DNA of 64,000 bases from Chrysomallon squamiferum (GCA_012295275.1 CM022670.1:21511146-21575145), one strand, 5' to 3'. Shown: positions 35,734 to 48,925, counted from the first letter of the stretch. Numbers and translations are program-made. The notes: generated by a model from the sequence alone, not told the origin.

Positions 35734-36370
35734 CGGGTTGTTTTTTGGTTTTTTTTTCTCTTATTATTATATTTTTTAGTTTAAAAATTAAGAATAATAA
35801 AAATTATTTAAAATGTTATATCACATTAGATTGTAGACACTGCTATGTAATTTAAAAACAACACAACCCCTCTCCAGATAATCACAGTTTTAAAAAGTTT
35901 TAACGGCAAAGAAAAACAGAGAAAGAGAGAGTAAATAAATAAAAAAAAAATAACTACAAAAAAAGAAGAAAAAAAAGCATTCATGCAAATATACATATAA
36001 TAAACACCATTAATAATCATAACATAAGGTTTTGTTTGAAGTGACATTGTGATAATCGCCAGTAAATTATGTTTAAATCTCTATTAGTCAGTAGTGTCTG
36101 AATGATTATTTAACATTTTCCTGTTGTTGTTATTATTTTCATTCTAACTTGTTCCATATATTAACACTTTTAGTTACTGTGCCGTGAAAGCAAGAAGTAA
36201 ATTATTGCTATTGTTTTTTTGTTTTTTTTTACTTGTTATTACTGATTATCTTTATTTCTGTTCGATCAGCACGTTTAAAGGAACGTGAACGTTATTTCGC
36301 ACGGTTTGAACAGTTAAAAAAACAAACAAAAAATCCCACAAAAAAACCCACAAAACCTCCAATAACAATC

Positions 36371-36446
36371 ACTTTGATTAAATGCCCATGATTATTTCAG
36401 AAAATGCTAACATCTACGTGTTTTTAAATACAAAAGGAAAATGTTT
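36371..36446 (+). repeat. dispersed direct repeat, copy 1
   Basis: Shares TTTCAGAAAATGCTAACATC and an AAAGGAAAAT end with 41917-41991. The two copies flank the TLR pseudogene in direct orientation. Confidence 0.75.
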
Positions 36447-36659
36447 CATGTTATTGTTGTTGTTTTTTTCTATTCTTATTATTATTTGTTTTTGTTTTCT
36501 GTTCTTACGTTCTATTGTTTCTCTTTTATAACTTGTTTTCAATTTTTGACATCATAGTGTATGTATGTTCGCGTTTTTGTGTGTGTATATGTACATGCAT
36601 GTATGTGCATATATATTATTTATGGATGCACGAATGTATACATATTAGTGGCGTTTTGC

Positions 36660-36910
36660 ATAGGCCCTATGTTCGAGTGGGAACTTTTTTGTGTGTGCAT
36701 AATGACATAATCTTGACAGTTAACTACAGCCCAGTGATTGGATTGCCCAACTTAGATCTGATCAGTAGCATCATCACATCTTCTCAGAAAATAACCCAAT
36801 ATCCAGCTAGTTATCATGTAATTTACTGTCTAAGTGTAGGTAGACATAAGAGATCGCATTGTTGCTATCGGTGGACTTGTAATAGTGGGTTTCCTTTATA
36901 CATTCTACGA
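36660..36910 (+). mobile_element. possible SINE remnant
   Basis: Contains a TTCGAG word near the left end and 'AGAGATCGCATTGTTGCTAT' followed by 'GTGGGTTTCCTTT', which resemble the body and tail of the mollusc SINE seen elsewhere here. Divergence is too high for a firm call. Confidence 0.25.
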
Positions 36911-37032
36911 TTAAATATTTGACACCCAGTAAAGGACCTTTATTCAGAATTAGTTAACTCAACCAGAGGAGTCATTAAAATAACTACTTTTAATAAGTTT
37001 TAAACATAATTATTAATTCACATCGATACACT

Positions 37033-37052
37033 ATATTATTATTATTATTATG

Positions 37053-37115
<63 letters not shown>
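37033..37115. repeat. (ATT)n microsatellite
   Basis: About 27 ATT units with one G substitution near the left end. Confidence 0.93.
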
Positions 37116-37117
<2 letters not shown>

Positions 37118-37327
37118 ATTAATATATTCATCCTGTCATGGAAGTTTCATTCTCATTAATTTTCTTTTCTTTTACGATTTTGAAAAAGTGTTAATTCATG
37201 TATGGCAAGTAAGTAATGGAGTAAAAACTACGAAAAAAACCCCACTGTAAATCATTAGGAAAATTAAATAAGTAAATAAATAAATAAGGAAATAAATATA
37301 TAAATAATAAATAAATAATTAAATAAT

Positions 37328-37335
37328 TAAATAAA

Positions 37336-37381
<46 letters not shown>

Positions 37382-37398
37382 TAATAATAATAAATAAT
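37328..37398. repeat. (AAAT)n-(AAT)n compound microsatellite
   Basis: AAAT tetramers passing into AAT trimers, with further AAAT units on the right. Confidence 0.9.
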
Positions 37399-37728
37399 TA
37401 AGTAAATAAATAAATAAAAAGAAAAAAGAAAAGTAAAAAAAAATAAAGATACTAAACAGTCAAACAAAAACCTATCAGTTGGCAACTTTAATGAACCGGC
37501 TTCATAGTTACAGATTAAAAAAAAAAAAAAAAAAAAAAGGGTCCTACAACAACTACTACACAATACGTTTTTGTCATCTCAAGTTCGAAGGATTTAAGAT
37601 AATGTAATGAGTCATCGTAGACACTCGGGAAATACTAGCTGAAGACACCATTGTTCGAGTTGGATATGCGGCAGAATTAACTACTACTAATCTGTTGAGC
37701 AGACAAAACTTCAGTTTGTACAACGAGT

Positions 37729-39783
37729 ATGAAAATCATTAAGACCTGTAGGAATTTGTTTATACCTCTTCTTACGATATTCGTCTACATTTTCACTTTC
37801 CAAGCACGTTAATGATATGGACGTTTTGTTACGAAAATAAGTGCATTTGTAACAATAACGTTGCTTGGTGTACGGAACATGGTGTCAACATGACTTACAT
37901 ACTTCCCCTTAATGACGGAATCAGTGTTCTTAACTTCAGCGAAAACTACCTGCACAATGTGAGTCGACAAACATTTCTTAACATCTCTACACTGAAAATT
38001 AAAAAGTTGTTTTTGTGTTAAAAAACATCACATTCATTGAAGCTAATTCTTTTGATGTGGTTTTGTATCTCGAACATTTAGATTTAAGCGGTAATCCTTT
38101 TAATTTGCCTTCACTGAAGAACTTTCTGCAGTCATTTTGGAGATTATCTGTGTACTCCTTCTCTTTAAATCATATGGAATTGGGGGATGCATTATATGAA
38201 GCTATCGTTGTTTTAAATTCCTCAAATATCACAGAGTTTCATCTTGAACGAAATCGTCTATCGCTGTATAATCAAACATGCTTCAGAAATATGAACAACC
38301 TTGAGGAGATATATATTGAGTACAATTATATATCTCGAGTAATTCTGGATCACTCGTCATCTCTTACAACCATTAGCATTAATAAAAATAATCTTTTCAC
38401 AATTCCACAGTTTTGTGACAAAATACAAAATCCGTTCTTGATGAATCTGTACATGGATCATAATTTGATAAATGAAGTGAAATTGCAAAATATAAATTGT
38501 CTGAAACATCTCAGAATTATAACTCTGACGGCAAATCCCATCACACGTCTTAGAAAAAATACATTTGCAATGCTTCCATAACTAAATAAACTTATGCTAC
38601 GGTCTTTAATTGGACCCCTCAAGAGCATAGAGGCGTACGCCTTTAACAACAGCAACTTGTACTCAATAAACCTAAGTGGGAGTAACATACACATGAATGA
38701 AGTGAGCACAGGTACGTTTAAGGGTTGCATTAAGACGGTTAGATATATCGTACAACCTTTTTAATCACGTATCTGATACGGCATTGTCGGAGTTGTTTGA
38801 ACCACTCGAACAGCTTAGGTATCTTGAAATGGGGAATTGCGGTTTGGTGACTATTCCCAAACCTGTAACAACTCTGACCAAACTTATATGGCTAAGTCTC
38901 TATAAAAAATTACATAGTGTCCTGGCCGCCTACAGCTTTCAATAATCTTAAATCACTTGAGCAGTTGTATCTATCAAGTAATCACATTACTAACATCAAT
39001 TCCTTCCCTGTTCAGTATGTCCACCAGCTGAAACATATCAACTTGGCTAACAATCCGTTTTCTTGTACATGTGACCTTCTGTGGTTTCTTAACTGGTTTC
39101 AGTCAAAGAGGAACATTTTCAAACAAGTAGACAAGTGGTATCGATGTCACTCACCCAGTTCTGTTCTCGACAAAAAACTCATCGATATGCGGTTGTCACA
39201 GGAGGAATGTCGGTTGGATGTAATGGCGACTTTCGTTATTGTTATTGTCGCCTCTTTTTTCATCCTCTTCATCATCGTTGCTTCTCTGCTTTATCGGAAA
39301 CGCTGGCTGCTAAAACATTACTGGTTTATGCGAGACCACAGACGACGTCGACAGCATGAAATAGCCAATTACGATATTTACGTTATCTACTATGAAGAAG
39401 ATCTTTAATGGATTACTCAAGAAATGCTGCCTTATCTTGAGGACACCAGAGGATTGAAACTTTGTGTTCAGCAGCGGGGCTTTGTCCCAGGAAAGGCAAT
39501 GATAGATAACATTGTCGAATGTGTACTTCAAAGTCGTGGTTTTATATTAATAGCGTCAAATAAGTTTATCGAAGACGAATGGTGTCAGTTTCAATTGCAG
39601 CTGGCACAGAAACACAACGATGAGCGCAGTCTTGATCGCCTGATTGTAATTCTTCTGGAAGAAATAGACCAGCGTCACATGACACCTATTCTGTATGCTG
39701 TAATCACGACTAAAGATTATGTGTTCTGGCCATCACAGGAGGAAGATCACATGAAATTTTGGGAACATGTATATCAAAAATAA
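37729..39783 (+). pseudogene. Toll-like receptor pseudogene (LRR-TM-TIR), single exon
   Basis: The full layout of a Toll-like receptor is recognisable across broken frames: a signal peptide (37729-37806, MKIIKTCRNLFIPLLTIFVY), leucine-rich repeats (37812-39050), an LRR C-cap with the single cysteine cluster typical of most TLRs (NPFSCTCDLLWFL), a TM helix (about 39222-39295) and a cytosolic TIR domain (39367-39775) with box 2 (GFVPGKAMIDN) and the box 3 FW (KFWEHV). Disruptions: frameshifts near 37807, 38010, 38740 and 38910; in-frame stops at 38579-38581 and at 39406-39408, the latter inside TIR box 1 after YYEEDL. Several independent lesions of different kinds argue for true decay rather than sequencing error. 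TLRs recognise microbial ligands and signal through MyD88. Like the upstream LRR-Ig gene it is intronless and on the same strand. Confidence 0.9.
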
Positions 39784-40621
39784 CACATTGATTTCAAGAA
39801 ATACTACTACTACTACTACTACTACTACTTATAATAATAATAATTAATATTTACCATTATCAGGTATCATAATTTACAATTATAATCATAAAATTTAATA
39901 ACGGAAATGTGTACATATTTGTATTGCTGTTCACAATCTTGTGCACTTTGAACAGGAAAAAAATAAAGGTTTCCCATGAATGTGCTATACTTCAGTTTTT
40001 GTTTATACACATCCCATTTATATATGAATGATGCATATCAACAAGGGCAGTTTGCAGCTGGAAGGTTACTGACCCGAGAAATGTGAATGACTTAAAGGGA
40101 GTGTAATGTTATTGTTGTTATTAGTTTTGTTAAGCGTCATAACGTTTGCTTTTTCATTATTATGTTTAAATGTATATATAAATATATTTTCAGAAATTGC
40201 TAAATAAGGTTTTATTTTTTATTAAAAAGGAAAACTTAAATGATAAATTTCATATGTATGTAGTGTGAGGCAGAGTTTTAGTGGCGCTTGTACAAACTGC
40301 AGATTGCGTGTATTTGTAGGCGGCGCTGTAATTAGTAGCGCCTGAAGCTATTGAATTGGGACAAACACAGCGCCTGTGTATCGAGAAAAAGATTTACGAA
40401 GAGTCTCAGCAATAATGAATTAGCATTTATCAATGTTTTCCACGTTTGACAGTTTTTTTTAGTTTAATTAATTAATTAATTAATTAAGCCTCTTTAATTA
40501 ACAACAGTAAAAAAAGAGAACTAACAACTTTGAATGGCACAGCAAAAATTTACGCAAGCATCTTGATTTTTCAGTCTAAGTATTTTAAACAATTTGTGGT
40601 AAAAAGTTAAAAAGATGCTGT

Positions 40622-40664
<43 letters not shown>
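40622..40664. repeat. (GT)n microsatellite
   Basis: Pure GT run of about 21 units. Confidence 0.95.
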
Positions 40665-40668
<4 letters not shown>

Positions 40669-41916
40669 TAAAAGGACTACAGGCATTTGATTTTTAACCA
40701 TGATCCTCTACAATATACGAACTCGGCTAAACCAGAAAGGTGTTGCAGGCACTAATTAGGGTCAATAAAATGTCTGTAATCATGAGACAAAAGGCAATTA
40801 AAGGCGCTGGTTTAAGTCGGATATTTGAAACGGGAAGAACGTATAATACTTCTCTTAGCTTTGTACTTGCTGTAATTTGACTGCAAACAATGTGCCTGAC
40901 GTGTGACGTAGACGCACATACAATTCGGACAAGGGCTGTTTGAATTTGTTATAAGTCTTGTATATTCATTTTTAGTATTTCCTTAATGAAATAAAATGAT
41001 AGCAGCTCATTCAGATCTTCAGTTTCTGTACAGCGTGGTTTTAGACAGGGAGACAACTTTAACTGCCCATGTTATTAATTATTTAAAAAAATTTTAATAT
41101 ATGATTATCTGAAATTAAATGATATACAGAAAATAAACTTGTCAAAGCTTATCAGCAGTAAGGAATATTTTACTTGTGCAGCTTTTGACAGAAAAAACAC
41201 AACAGGACCTGTTAATAATGACTGTTAAATACGAGTATAGAAACTCTCATTTGTTTATTATATATAGCAAAACGGAAGAAGACTTTTTTGTGTGTGTGTG
41301 TGTGTGTGTGAGCGTGTTTTCTTCTTCTGGTTAACACTGTTGTATTTTTTGGGCAATAATATCATAAATGGTATTATTATTATTATTATTTTTTTTAAAT
41401 TACTAGTTTGGTAAGTGTGTATACATTTATTATAAAAACATAACAAACAATAAAACTTTCAAAACATTTTTCAGCATAGAGCTGACAATTACTAGTTGTC
41501 AGTTTATTTATGTCTATTATTATTATTTTTTTTTTTAAACTAAAGACACCACAAACACAAGAAATGAATAATTAAATTATGACCTGTGATAACATTATAA
41601 AACAATTTATTATAATAAAAAGAATAAACAAAACCTTTTGAGAAACTAATATATTTAAAAGCAATCCCAAAAATTTAAATCATTAAAAATATTGTTGATT
41701 TTCAGAATCGGAGAGAAAAAGCCACAATAAAGGTAAATAAAAGGAAAAAGAAATCTGCTGTAAGAAAACAAAATCTGCAAAGTGTTTTTTTTTTTTTTTT
41801 AAATTGTTTTTTTTTTATTAATAAAGGTTTTAATATAGATGTCTTTGAAAATAAAGGTCACCAGTTTTTTATGCCTTAGCAAAAAAGAAATTAAAAAAAA
41901 AAAAAAAAAAAAAAAC

Positions 41917-41991
41917 CCTTTGGTTAGATGGACATGATTGTTTCAGAAAATGCTAACATCTGCTTTTTTGAAATATAAAAGGAAAATAGTT
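41917..41991 (+). repeat. dispersed direct repeat, copy 2
   Basis: About 75 bases matching 36371-36446, right after a poly(A) tract. Confidence 0.75.
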
Positions 41992-43127
41992 CTTTTGGGT
42001 ATAAGAATAGTGAAAAAACAAATTGCAACATTTTTAATAGAGTTTAAAAAAAAGAAAATATATATATAATAACAAGCATAACTGCAACTTTCTTGAGGAA
42101 ATGTATGTCAAACACATATCTGATTTGACAAGAAATTTAATAATCGTTTTTGGTCAGAAAATAAAAATGTGTCAGAACCATCTTTGTAAAGTTTTTTGGA
42201 AAAATAAACATTTTTTGCTGATCATTTCCATTTTTAGAACTGGAAATGTCTTATTATTCTAATTAATAAAACAACAGCATAAAAAATAAATTAAAAATAA
42301 AATAAAATCAGAGCAAAAAGTAATACTGATTATATTTGTTAACTACAACAATAATAAACTAGCTGTTTTGTTAACAAGGCATTTAAGAACATGAAGTTAT
42401 GAATTTGTTTCTTGTTTCAGTTTTACCTGTGATGATGGAAATAATTGGCCTAATTACATTTTCTATATTCCAAAGTCATTCTCTTAATATTTGTCAGCAC
42501 CAAATACTGTCTGATGATGATATACAACAGAAACATAACATGCTTGGATACAAAGTGATTTTGTTTTGTCATCAGAGAAACATTCAGTTTTATGGACTTA
42601 TTTGGAATGTTGAATCTAAAAGCATTATATATAGTTTTCTATTTACAGGGAAGAATTTTTTTTTTTTTAAATATTATTTTGTTCTATATAAATTAAGTAA
42701 ATGTAATCAAAAATGCCAAACACAAAAATAAAGAAATGTAAAAAAAGATCTTTCAATACAGGTTTACCAAAAAATAAATAAATTGGTATATAAAGTTGTT
42801 TGTTATTTGGTTGTCTAGACGCAATAATGGATAAATACAAACTCAAACATTTACAAAGTATTATAGAAATAACAATAAAAACATGAATACTGTTCAATGG
42901 GTGTACAACTATTCTTCAAATAGAAACAGTCATAATATTATTCATTTATTACTTAAATACTAAAAACTGTATCTGAGTCTATACCTGAATATTGTCTCTA
43001 TATTTCCAAGTGATAGTTTTGCTTGTAACTCTTTATAAACCTTTACAAATAATAAAGTATGATACTTAATTAACAAGTCAGTGAGGAAATACTGAAGATA
43101 GAACTGTCTTCTCATTACTTCTTAAAG

Positions 43128-43173
<46 letters not shown>
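43128..43173. repeat. (AAT)n microsatellite
   Basis: About 14 AAT units. Confidence 0.9.
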
Positions 43174-43175
<2 letters not shown>

Positions 43176-44499
43176 TAATAGAACAAGGAGAAGAAGAAGA
43201 AGAAGGATGTTGATGATGATTGGTGGATAAATATGGAATATTGCCCTGTATTTCCCTCCGTATTGTTTCTTTAGCTGCAATGAATAAAACAGTGAATATA
43301 ATGCTGTAAGTTAGTTTTACATTAATAAAGTCAGCAATAACACAAATAAAATAATCTCTTGGAAGTTATAAAATATATTTTGTTTACTTTTTCAGGCACC
43401 TTATTTAAATGAATTAATTCAACCAAAAAAAATTAAACTATTTGATTATAAATTTTAAATGTAAATTATTTCAAATGATATCTGAAGCTATTTTAAAAGT
43501 ATAAAAATACAAATTGTAAATACCAACAAGCAGCTAAATCTTGGAACAAATCAGCAGTTATATTTTATACAAATACAAGCACTAAATTTTAAATTCATTT
43601 TTGCAGATATTTTAAATTTACAGTTTCTGATAATTTTAGCAAAGAAACCACACCTGAAAAAATTTAAATATATATTTGGCAAAATCTTAAATGCAAAGTC
43701 TTTGTTTTCAGAGAAAGATCAACATTTATACAAATTGAACTAAAATTAAAATATATATGAGAAGGTAAATTTTACAAATATCAACCATATTTTACTAAAT
43801 ATGGAGCAGAAATTTCATTATAATTTGCAGAGAATATTTATATCTTTCTAACTGCTACATACAAATCAACAGATAAATTGTAAATACAAATATGGTTATA
43901 TGTGAAACCTTTTAAAATACAAACATGCAGCAGAAAGTTTAATACAAAAATGATAATATTTAAATACTGTTCATGTTATATACAAATCACCACATTTTAA
44001 AGACTAGTCTCAAATATTTAAAACAAAAAAGTCTACTATTTTAAATACGAAATTTAATTTGCATTCAAATTATTCATTTCAGTATTTCAATAAAAATCTG
44101 TAGTTAAAACTTTAAACACAAATAAACAGCTAACTTCACATTTAATACTAATGTGCAGCTAAATTTATACAAATGGAAACTTTTGAATACAAACAAAAAT
44201 CTTAATTTTATATAATAATCTGATGCAATATTTTCAATAGAACATAAACATAATGTTTAATTTTTACAGTAGCAGTAAGTTTAAATATAAATATTCATCT
44301 GGAATTGTTTATGATGCGATCAACAGCTTAATTTCAAGGACAAAATTTTAACTAAAACTTTGAATACATTTATGAACAGAAATGTGCAGCTGAAATTTAA
44401 ATACACAATCACAATCTAATTTTGCATAAAAATCAGCAGTCAAAATTTTAAATTTACATAAATTTTTAAAATGGCATTGTCTGCCGCATTTTAAATGCA

Positions 44500-44706
44500 G
44501 ATGTAAAGCTATTTTAAATACAGATGTGAAGATATTATATATACATATGTAAAGCTATTTTAAATACATATGTAAAGCTATTTTAAATACATATGTAAAG
44601 CTATTTTAAATACATATGTAAAGCTATTTTAAATACAGATGTGAAGCTATTTTAAATACATATGTAAAGCTATTTTAAATACAGATGTGAAGATATTTTA
44701 AATACA
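44500..44706. repeat. 23-bp tandem array (~9 copies)
   Basis: Units of the form TTTTAAATACATATGTAAAGCTA with ACATATGTAAAGC / ACAGATGTGAAGC variants. The array starts about 145 bases beyond the stop codon of the leftward unknown gene, so it may lie in its 3' UTR. Confidence 0.92.
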
Positions 44707-44850
44707 GATAATTTGCTAAATGTTCAAAAAGTTGTGTTTTTCATCTCACATTTCTGCTTATGATACTATCCTCACAGCAGACGACTGAATATCTGATTTA
44801 GCTGTTTGGCTCTGAACTGGCTGTCTGCTGTTAGCAATGGCTCTGTGTTG

Positions 44851-47656
44851 TCAGGGAACCCGGTGGTGGGGAAGAGAAGGTGGCCATTCAGGATGTATCA
44901 TGAATTCGCCTCTGTTGAGTCTGTTCTGTGAATATCTAAAACGCTTTGCTGCTTCGATTGTTTTCTTCTTCAAGTCACTGCGGGTTCCCACCACTGTGTG
45001 GTACGGCTTCACTGGGTTTGACTCCCTCAAATATGTCTCTGTTTCTGTAACAACAGTGAAATGAATGGCCGTTAATGCACCTGTCATAATGGTGGTATGT
45101 CCGAGAAGGATTATGGATTAGTAGCTGCTGATTAAGATGCCTGTTTCCCATGCAGGCGGAAAGCCATTACACGACCATTAATAAACATATCATGAGCAAT
45201 GACAAGAATGGGAAAAGTCTTATATAATAACATTAAAACAAGATTGTAATGATATGTGGAGATGGAATAGATATTTGCAAAGCTGCTTTATCATCATAGA
45301 GATATCAACATATTTGTTTTCAGTTCTCTGTATAAGTCAAGGGACAATGTCATTCCTTTTTGTAATTTCTCATTTACAGAATTATTGTCAAGAATTTGTA
45401 TATATATATATAGATATATATATATATATAAATAAAGAACAATAAAATAAATGGAATTGCCTTACGCTGGGTGAAATAGGAAATAAATATTATGAACTAA
45501 AGATGAAAGTTGTTGTGTATAAAAATTAAAATAAACGACATATTAATAACACAAAATTCCTCAAACACAAGACTCTAGAGATGAAAAAAAAACAATAAGA
45601 TAATTCTAAAACAAAAACAAATAACAAGTTTACCTCGAGGTACAGCTGGTTTCATCCACCGGTTTAAAGATGAGAAGGCAGTGTGTGGTCGGAGGTTTGC
45701 CTGCAAACAGCAATAACAAGTAAACTCAACCAAAAAGTGGCAGATTTACATTTATACATGGATGAAAGTGAATATCTATATATCTGTATATGTAACTGTG
45801 CATGTCAGTCTACACATTTTATTAGCAAACAAAAATATCTAATATCACTTATTATTAAAATATATGTTGTGTTTTTATTCTTCAAATAATAATTGTCCTC
45901 TGAAGTAATCAATTGTTTAATAAAAGAATTTATCAAATTTTTCATCTTATTATTAATAATGATTTTTTTCCTCTCATGCATAATCAAACTGAAACAAGAA
46001 TGTGCACCTGTTTATGTTCTTCATTAATCTGTTGTTCTCTGAAATTCTGAAGAGCACAAACAACACCATCTTTGTCTGCAATAATAGTAATAATAATAAT
46101 AAAAATAATAATAATAATAACAGCAATGAAAATAATAATAACAATAATTAAAAATAACAAAAACAATAATATTAACAACAAGAAAAATAACAATAATAAT
46201 AAAAAAAGCAAAGAAAACAGAAATACAGGTATCCATTCTTTTTGTTTGTCTAAAATTAGTTTAATGACCATTCAGCTTAGAGTCTTAATTCTAATTAGAC
46301 ATTTTATTTATAATTTTTCTTTTTAATGAAACCCATTTCATCTTCAAAGTTATGTTCACCACAGTGGTGACCAAAAACACCACCTCCCTGGATTTTGTGA
46401 CTGCCCCGCCCCTGACTCACCATCATCATATGCTATATCTAGCCATGCTTTGGCCCCCTGAGCCTCCACTGGGTCCAAGTACTCTTTCAGTCCCTGTCAA
46501 TAAAGAATTCTGGATTTTTTCATTCCATATATAATATAACAGTTACTTGGAAATAGTTACACAAAATGTATGATTTGGTGATTTGATCATATCAGTTAAC
46601 TTTAAAGGCACTGCTACACATTTTAAATGTTTACAATGTCATTCATGTAACTGTAAAGGTAAAGTATGACAGAGCAAATGTAGATTTCAAACTCCTATTT
46701 CAAACATTAAGATAAAAACAATTTCGAAAATGACACATAGACTCAGTGTATATTTATTTGCATGTAAATGTCTTTAAAAACATCAAATGGTTTTGAAAAT
46801 AAAATGTCACCATGGCAACAAAACAAAATGTCAGTGGATAAACCTACATATTTATCAGTCATTGTGTTAACTGCAGCTGAACAAGGTCGGCCAATGTATT
46901 TTTCACGAAGACTTCGTCGTTTTCCATATTCACGAGGTGAGACACTGCCATCAACTGAAACAGTTTTGTAGAGAAAATTAATGGAAGAAATACAAATAAT
47001 AAATTAAATCCACACATATTAAAATTACACATTTCTTTGAATGGATGTCACTTATGTTTAATAACATTCCAACACATTAAACATATTTGATATTATATTG
47101 TTAAAATAATATCAAAATATTGTTTTTCAAATAATGACAAAAAAAAAAGAATATATATTGGAAGTCTATTTGCTCCACTTTTGTATTATTCTTGTCTTTT
47201 ATTATAAAAAAATATTATTTTTCTGGAAACTGTAAACTATGATCTCCTTCAAACTGGCTCGAATGGTGTAAAAATCCAGTGCTCCAAGTATTTAATGCTG
47301 AGAAAAACAAAATCAATTCCTAAAAGGTTGATTCACCTCTGTAGCACTCTTTGCCAATGGTTGTATCTGGATTCTGGTACCCTTCAATATAATGTAGTCT
47401 GTTAGTCAAGAAGACACTGGAATTATAAACAGATATGCTTTTGGGTAAGTACGAAAAATTCTGTCTTTCTCTGACAGTGAGGTTAGTGAATAATATATAG
47501 TTTTATCATTATGTGAATAATTAATTAATAACAACAGCAGCTACTGATAATGATGACAAAATAAATAATTACAAATATAAAATTTAACATTCCGAAAGCA
47601 AAACTGTGAAGACCATACTACTACTATTACTAGCCTACTACTGCTGTTACTGTTGC

Positions 47657-47730
<74 letters not shown>

Positions 47731-48212
47731 TTTATTGGTATTTGTATATAAACATAAATTATACAAAAATACAAATATGAAATAACTTACAGTGGTGGAT
47801 GAGGTTTGTTTATTCTAGTAGGTGATGCCGGGCGGGGTATCGGTGGATTTTGTCTTACGTTCGCAAAGGAATTATGATAGAAATCATACGTCGTAGGTTC
47901 CCTGTCCGGTTTGGACCAGATTTTTCTCGCCTCTTCTCTGATACGATTAAACTCAAACGGATCTATTCTGTAATACTTGGCCGTTCTTTCAAGAATTCTT
48001 TTAGTATCAAGAGGATAACCCGCCGATTTGGCGCGTCTTAGTCTTGATACGGGGTCGTCATAACCCGGCAAAAGGTGCCCAGTTGTCATAGTTATATACT
48101 CATTTAGTTTGTTAATATAAACTGTAAAAAATAACGATACTTTAGCATTTCTTAGTTATATTACCTGTTTACGTGCAAATCTCTTAGCTAGACAGTTTTG
48201 GGCATGAGCCAT
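44851..48212 (-). CDS. unrecognised spliced gene, 295-314 residues, head-to-head with EXOC1
   Basis: I do not recognise this protein. Exons (-): 47791-48089, 47337-47416, 46848-46954, 46421-46493, 46008-46075, 45634-45700, 44851-45044. All have GT-AG borders and closing phases, giving 295 residues from ATG 48089. An upstream exon (48165-48212) starting ATGGCTCATGCC can join in frame to a weak acceptor (GAG) just before 48098, giving 314 residues; with the stronger CAG acceptor at 48122 it would instead be a short upstream ORF. The protein is soluble, basic, Arg/Lys/Pro-rich, without TM or signal peptide. Readable parts: LLPGYDDPVSRLRRAKSAGY near the start, HYIEGYQNPDTTIGKECYR, an Asp-rich YDDDKDGVVCAL segment that faintly recalls an EF-hand loop, and a C-terminal RGEFMIHPEWPPSLPHHRVP. 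Composition recalls small ciliary/axonemal proteins, but that is only an impression. Confidence 0.8.
47656..47732. repeat. (AAT)n microsatellite in intron of the unknown gene
   Basis: About 25 AAT units, 60 bases from a splice donor. Confidence 0.93.
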
Positions 48213-48925
48213 TTATACTAATCATTAACTTTGTTTATAAATGCCAAGCAACGACCGGAAACAGGAAGTGAATTCTGCGCAGTCAAAGGAGGGCGTTGAA
48301 AAATCGCAAAAGAGCTACCCGGAAATAATAGCAAAACTATCAAAGCCAAATATTTATGAAAGCGTTTAATTAATTCTGAGTTTATTATATGCTGATATAT
48401 CGACACTCTAGGTTAGCTCTCCTTATGGTTCTTTAAACAATGAATCCAAAAATGAACACAGTAGTCGTTTTAATGATCGATAACTTAATTCATTCGCATG
48501 CGTTCAAATGGAAAAGATCATAATTCATATTCAAATAATTCATAACACATTAACTTGATTAAGTTATTAAAAGTGTTATCATAACGTGGGATAAGCCTCT
48601 GACATTTCTGATTTCATAATGATAATCTGATAATAAGTTAATAAATAAAAGTTAACAGATTTTAAATAATTTTATAATATTCTTTTATTTATTACAATTT
48701 TAATAACATAGAAAAATATTTATTAATAGGTAATTTTGAGATAGATAATGCAATGTTACTTTCATAATTTTATTTAATTTTATATTAACTTTTAAGTAAA
48801 TACTGAAAATTTTGATTTATAAGAATTTTTATGTTTAAAATAATAATATGATGTGACATGGTCATTGGTAATTATTTTAAAATCTGTACCGAATAATTAT
48901 CTTTTAAAATTTCAGATTGGAATAA
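48213..48925. promoter_or_regulatory. bidirectional promoter region between the unknown gene and EXOC1
   Basis: About 700 bases separate the two divergent genes. A short GC-richer block (48240-48320) holds ETS-type words ACCGGAA, AGGAAGTG and CCCGGAA close together, as in many housekeeping promoters. GCCAAGCAAC could be half of an RFX X-box. The EXOC1 start codon exon is preceded by an acceptor (TTTCAG, 48910-48915), so EXOC1 has an upstream 5' UTR exon in this interval. A TATA box is not evident. Confidence 0.5.

Larger units (their letters stand above)
35734..37728. other. intergenic stretch between the LRR-Ig gene and the TLR pseudogene
   Basis: AT-rich sequence with the LRR-Ig 3' end (AATAAA at 35796), an ~75-base dispersed repeat at 36371-36446, a possible SINE remnant at 36660-36910, and long AAT/TTA repeats at 37033-37115 and 37328-37395. 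No gene is recognised. Confidence 0.6.
39784..44490. other. gene-poor stretch between the TLR pseudogene and the unknown gene
   Basis: AT-rich intergenic DNA with a (GT)n at 40622-40663, a GC-richer patch with repeated GGCGC words at 40280-40380, the second copy of the dispersed repeat at 41917-41991, an (AAT)n at 43128-43173 and homopolymer tracts. The longest open frame (42399-42731) has no coding character. Confidence 0.6.

Noticed and set aside
42399-42731. 110-residue open frame in the 40-45 kb intergenic region
   Set aside because: AT-driven composition ending in poly-Phe; no start context, domain or splice signals.
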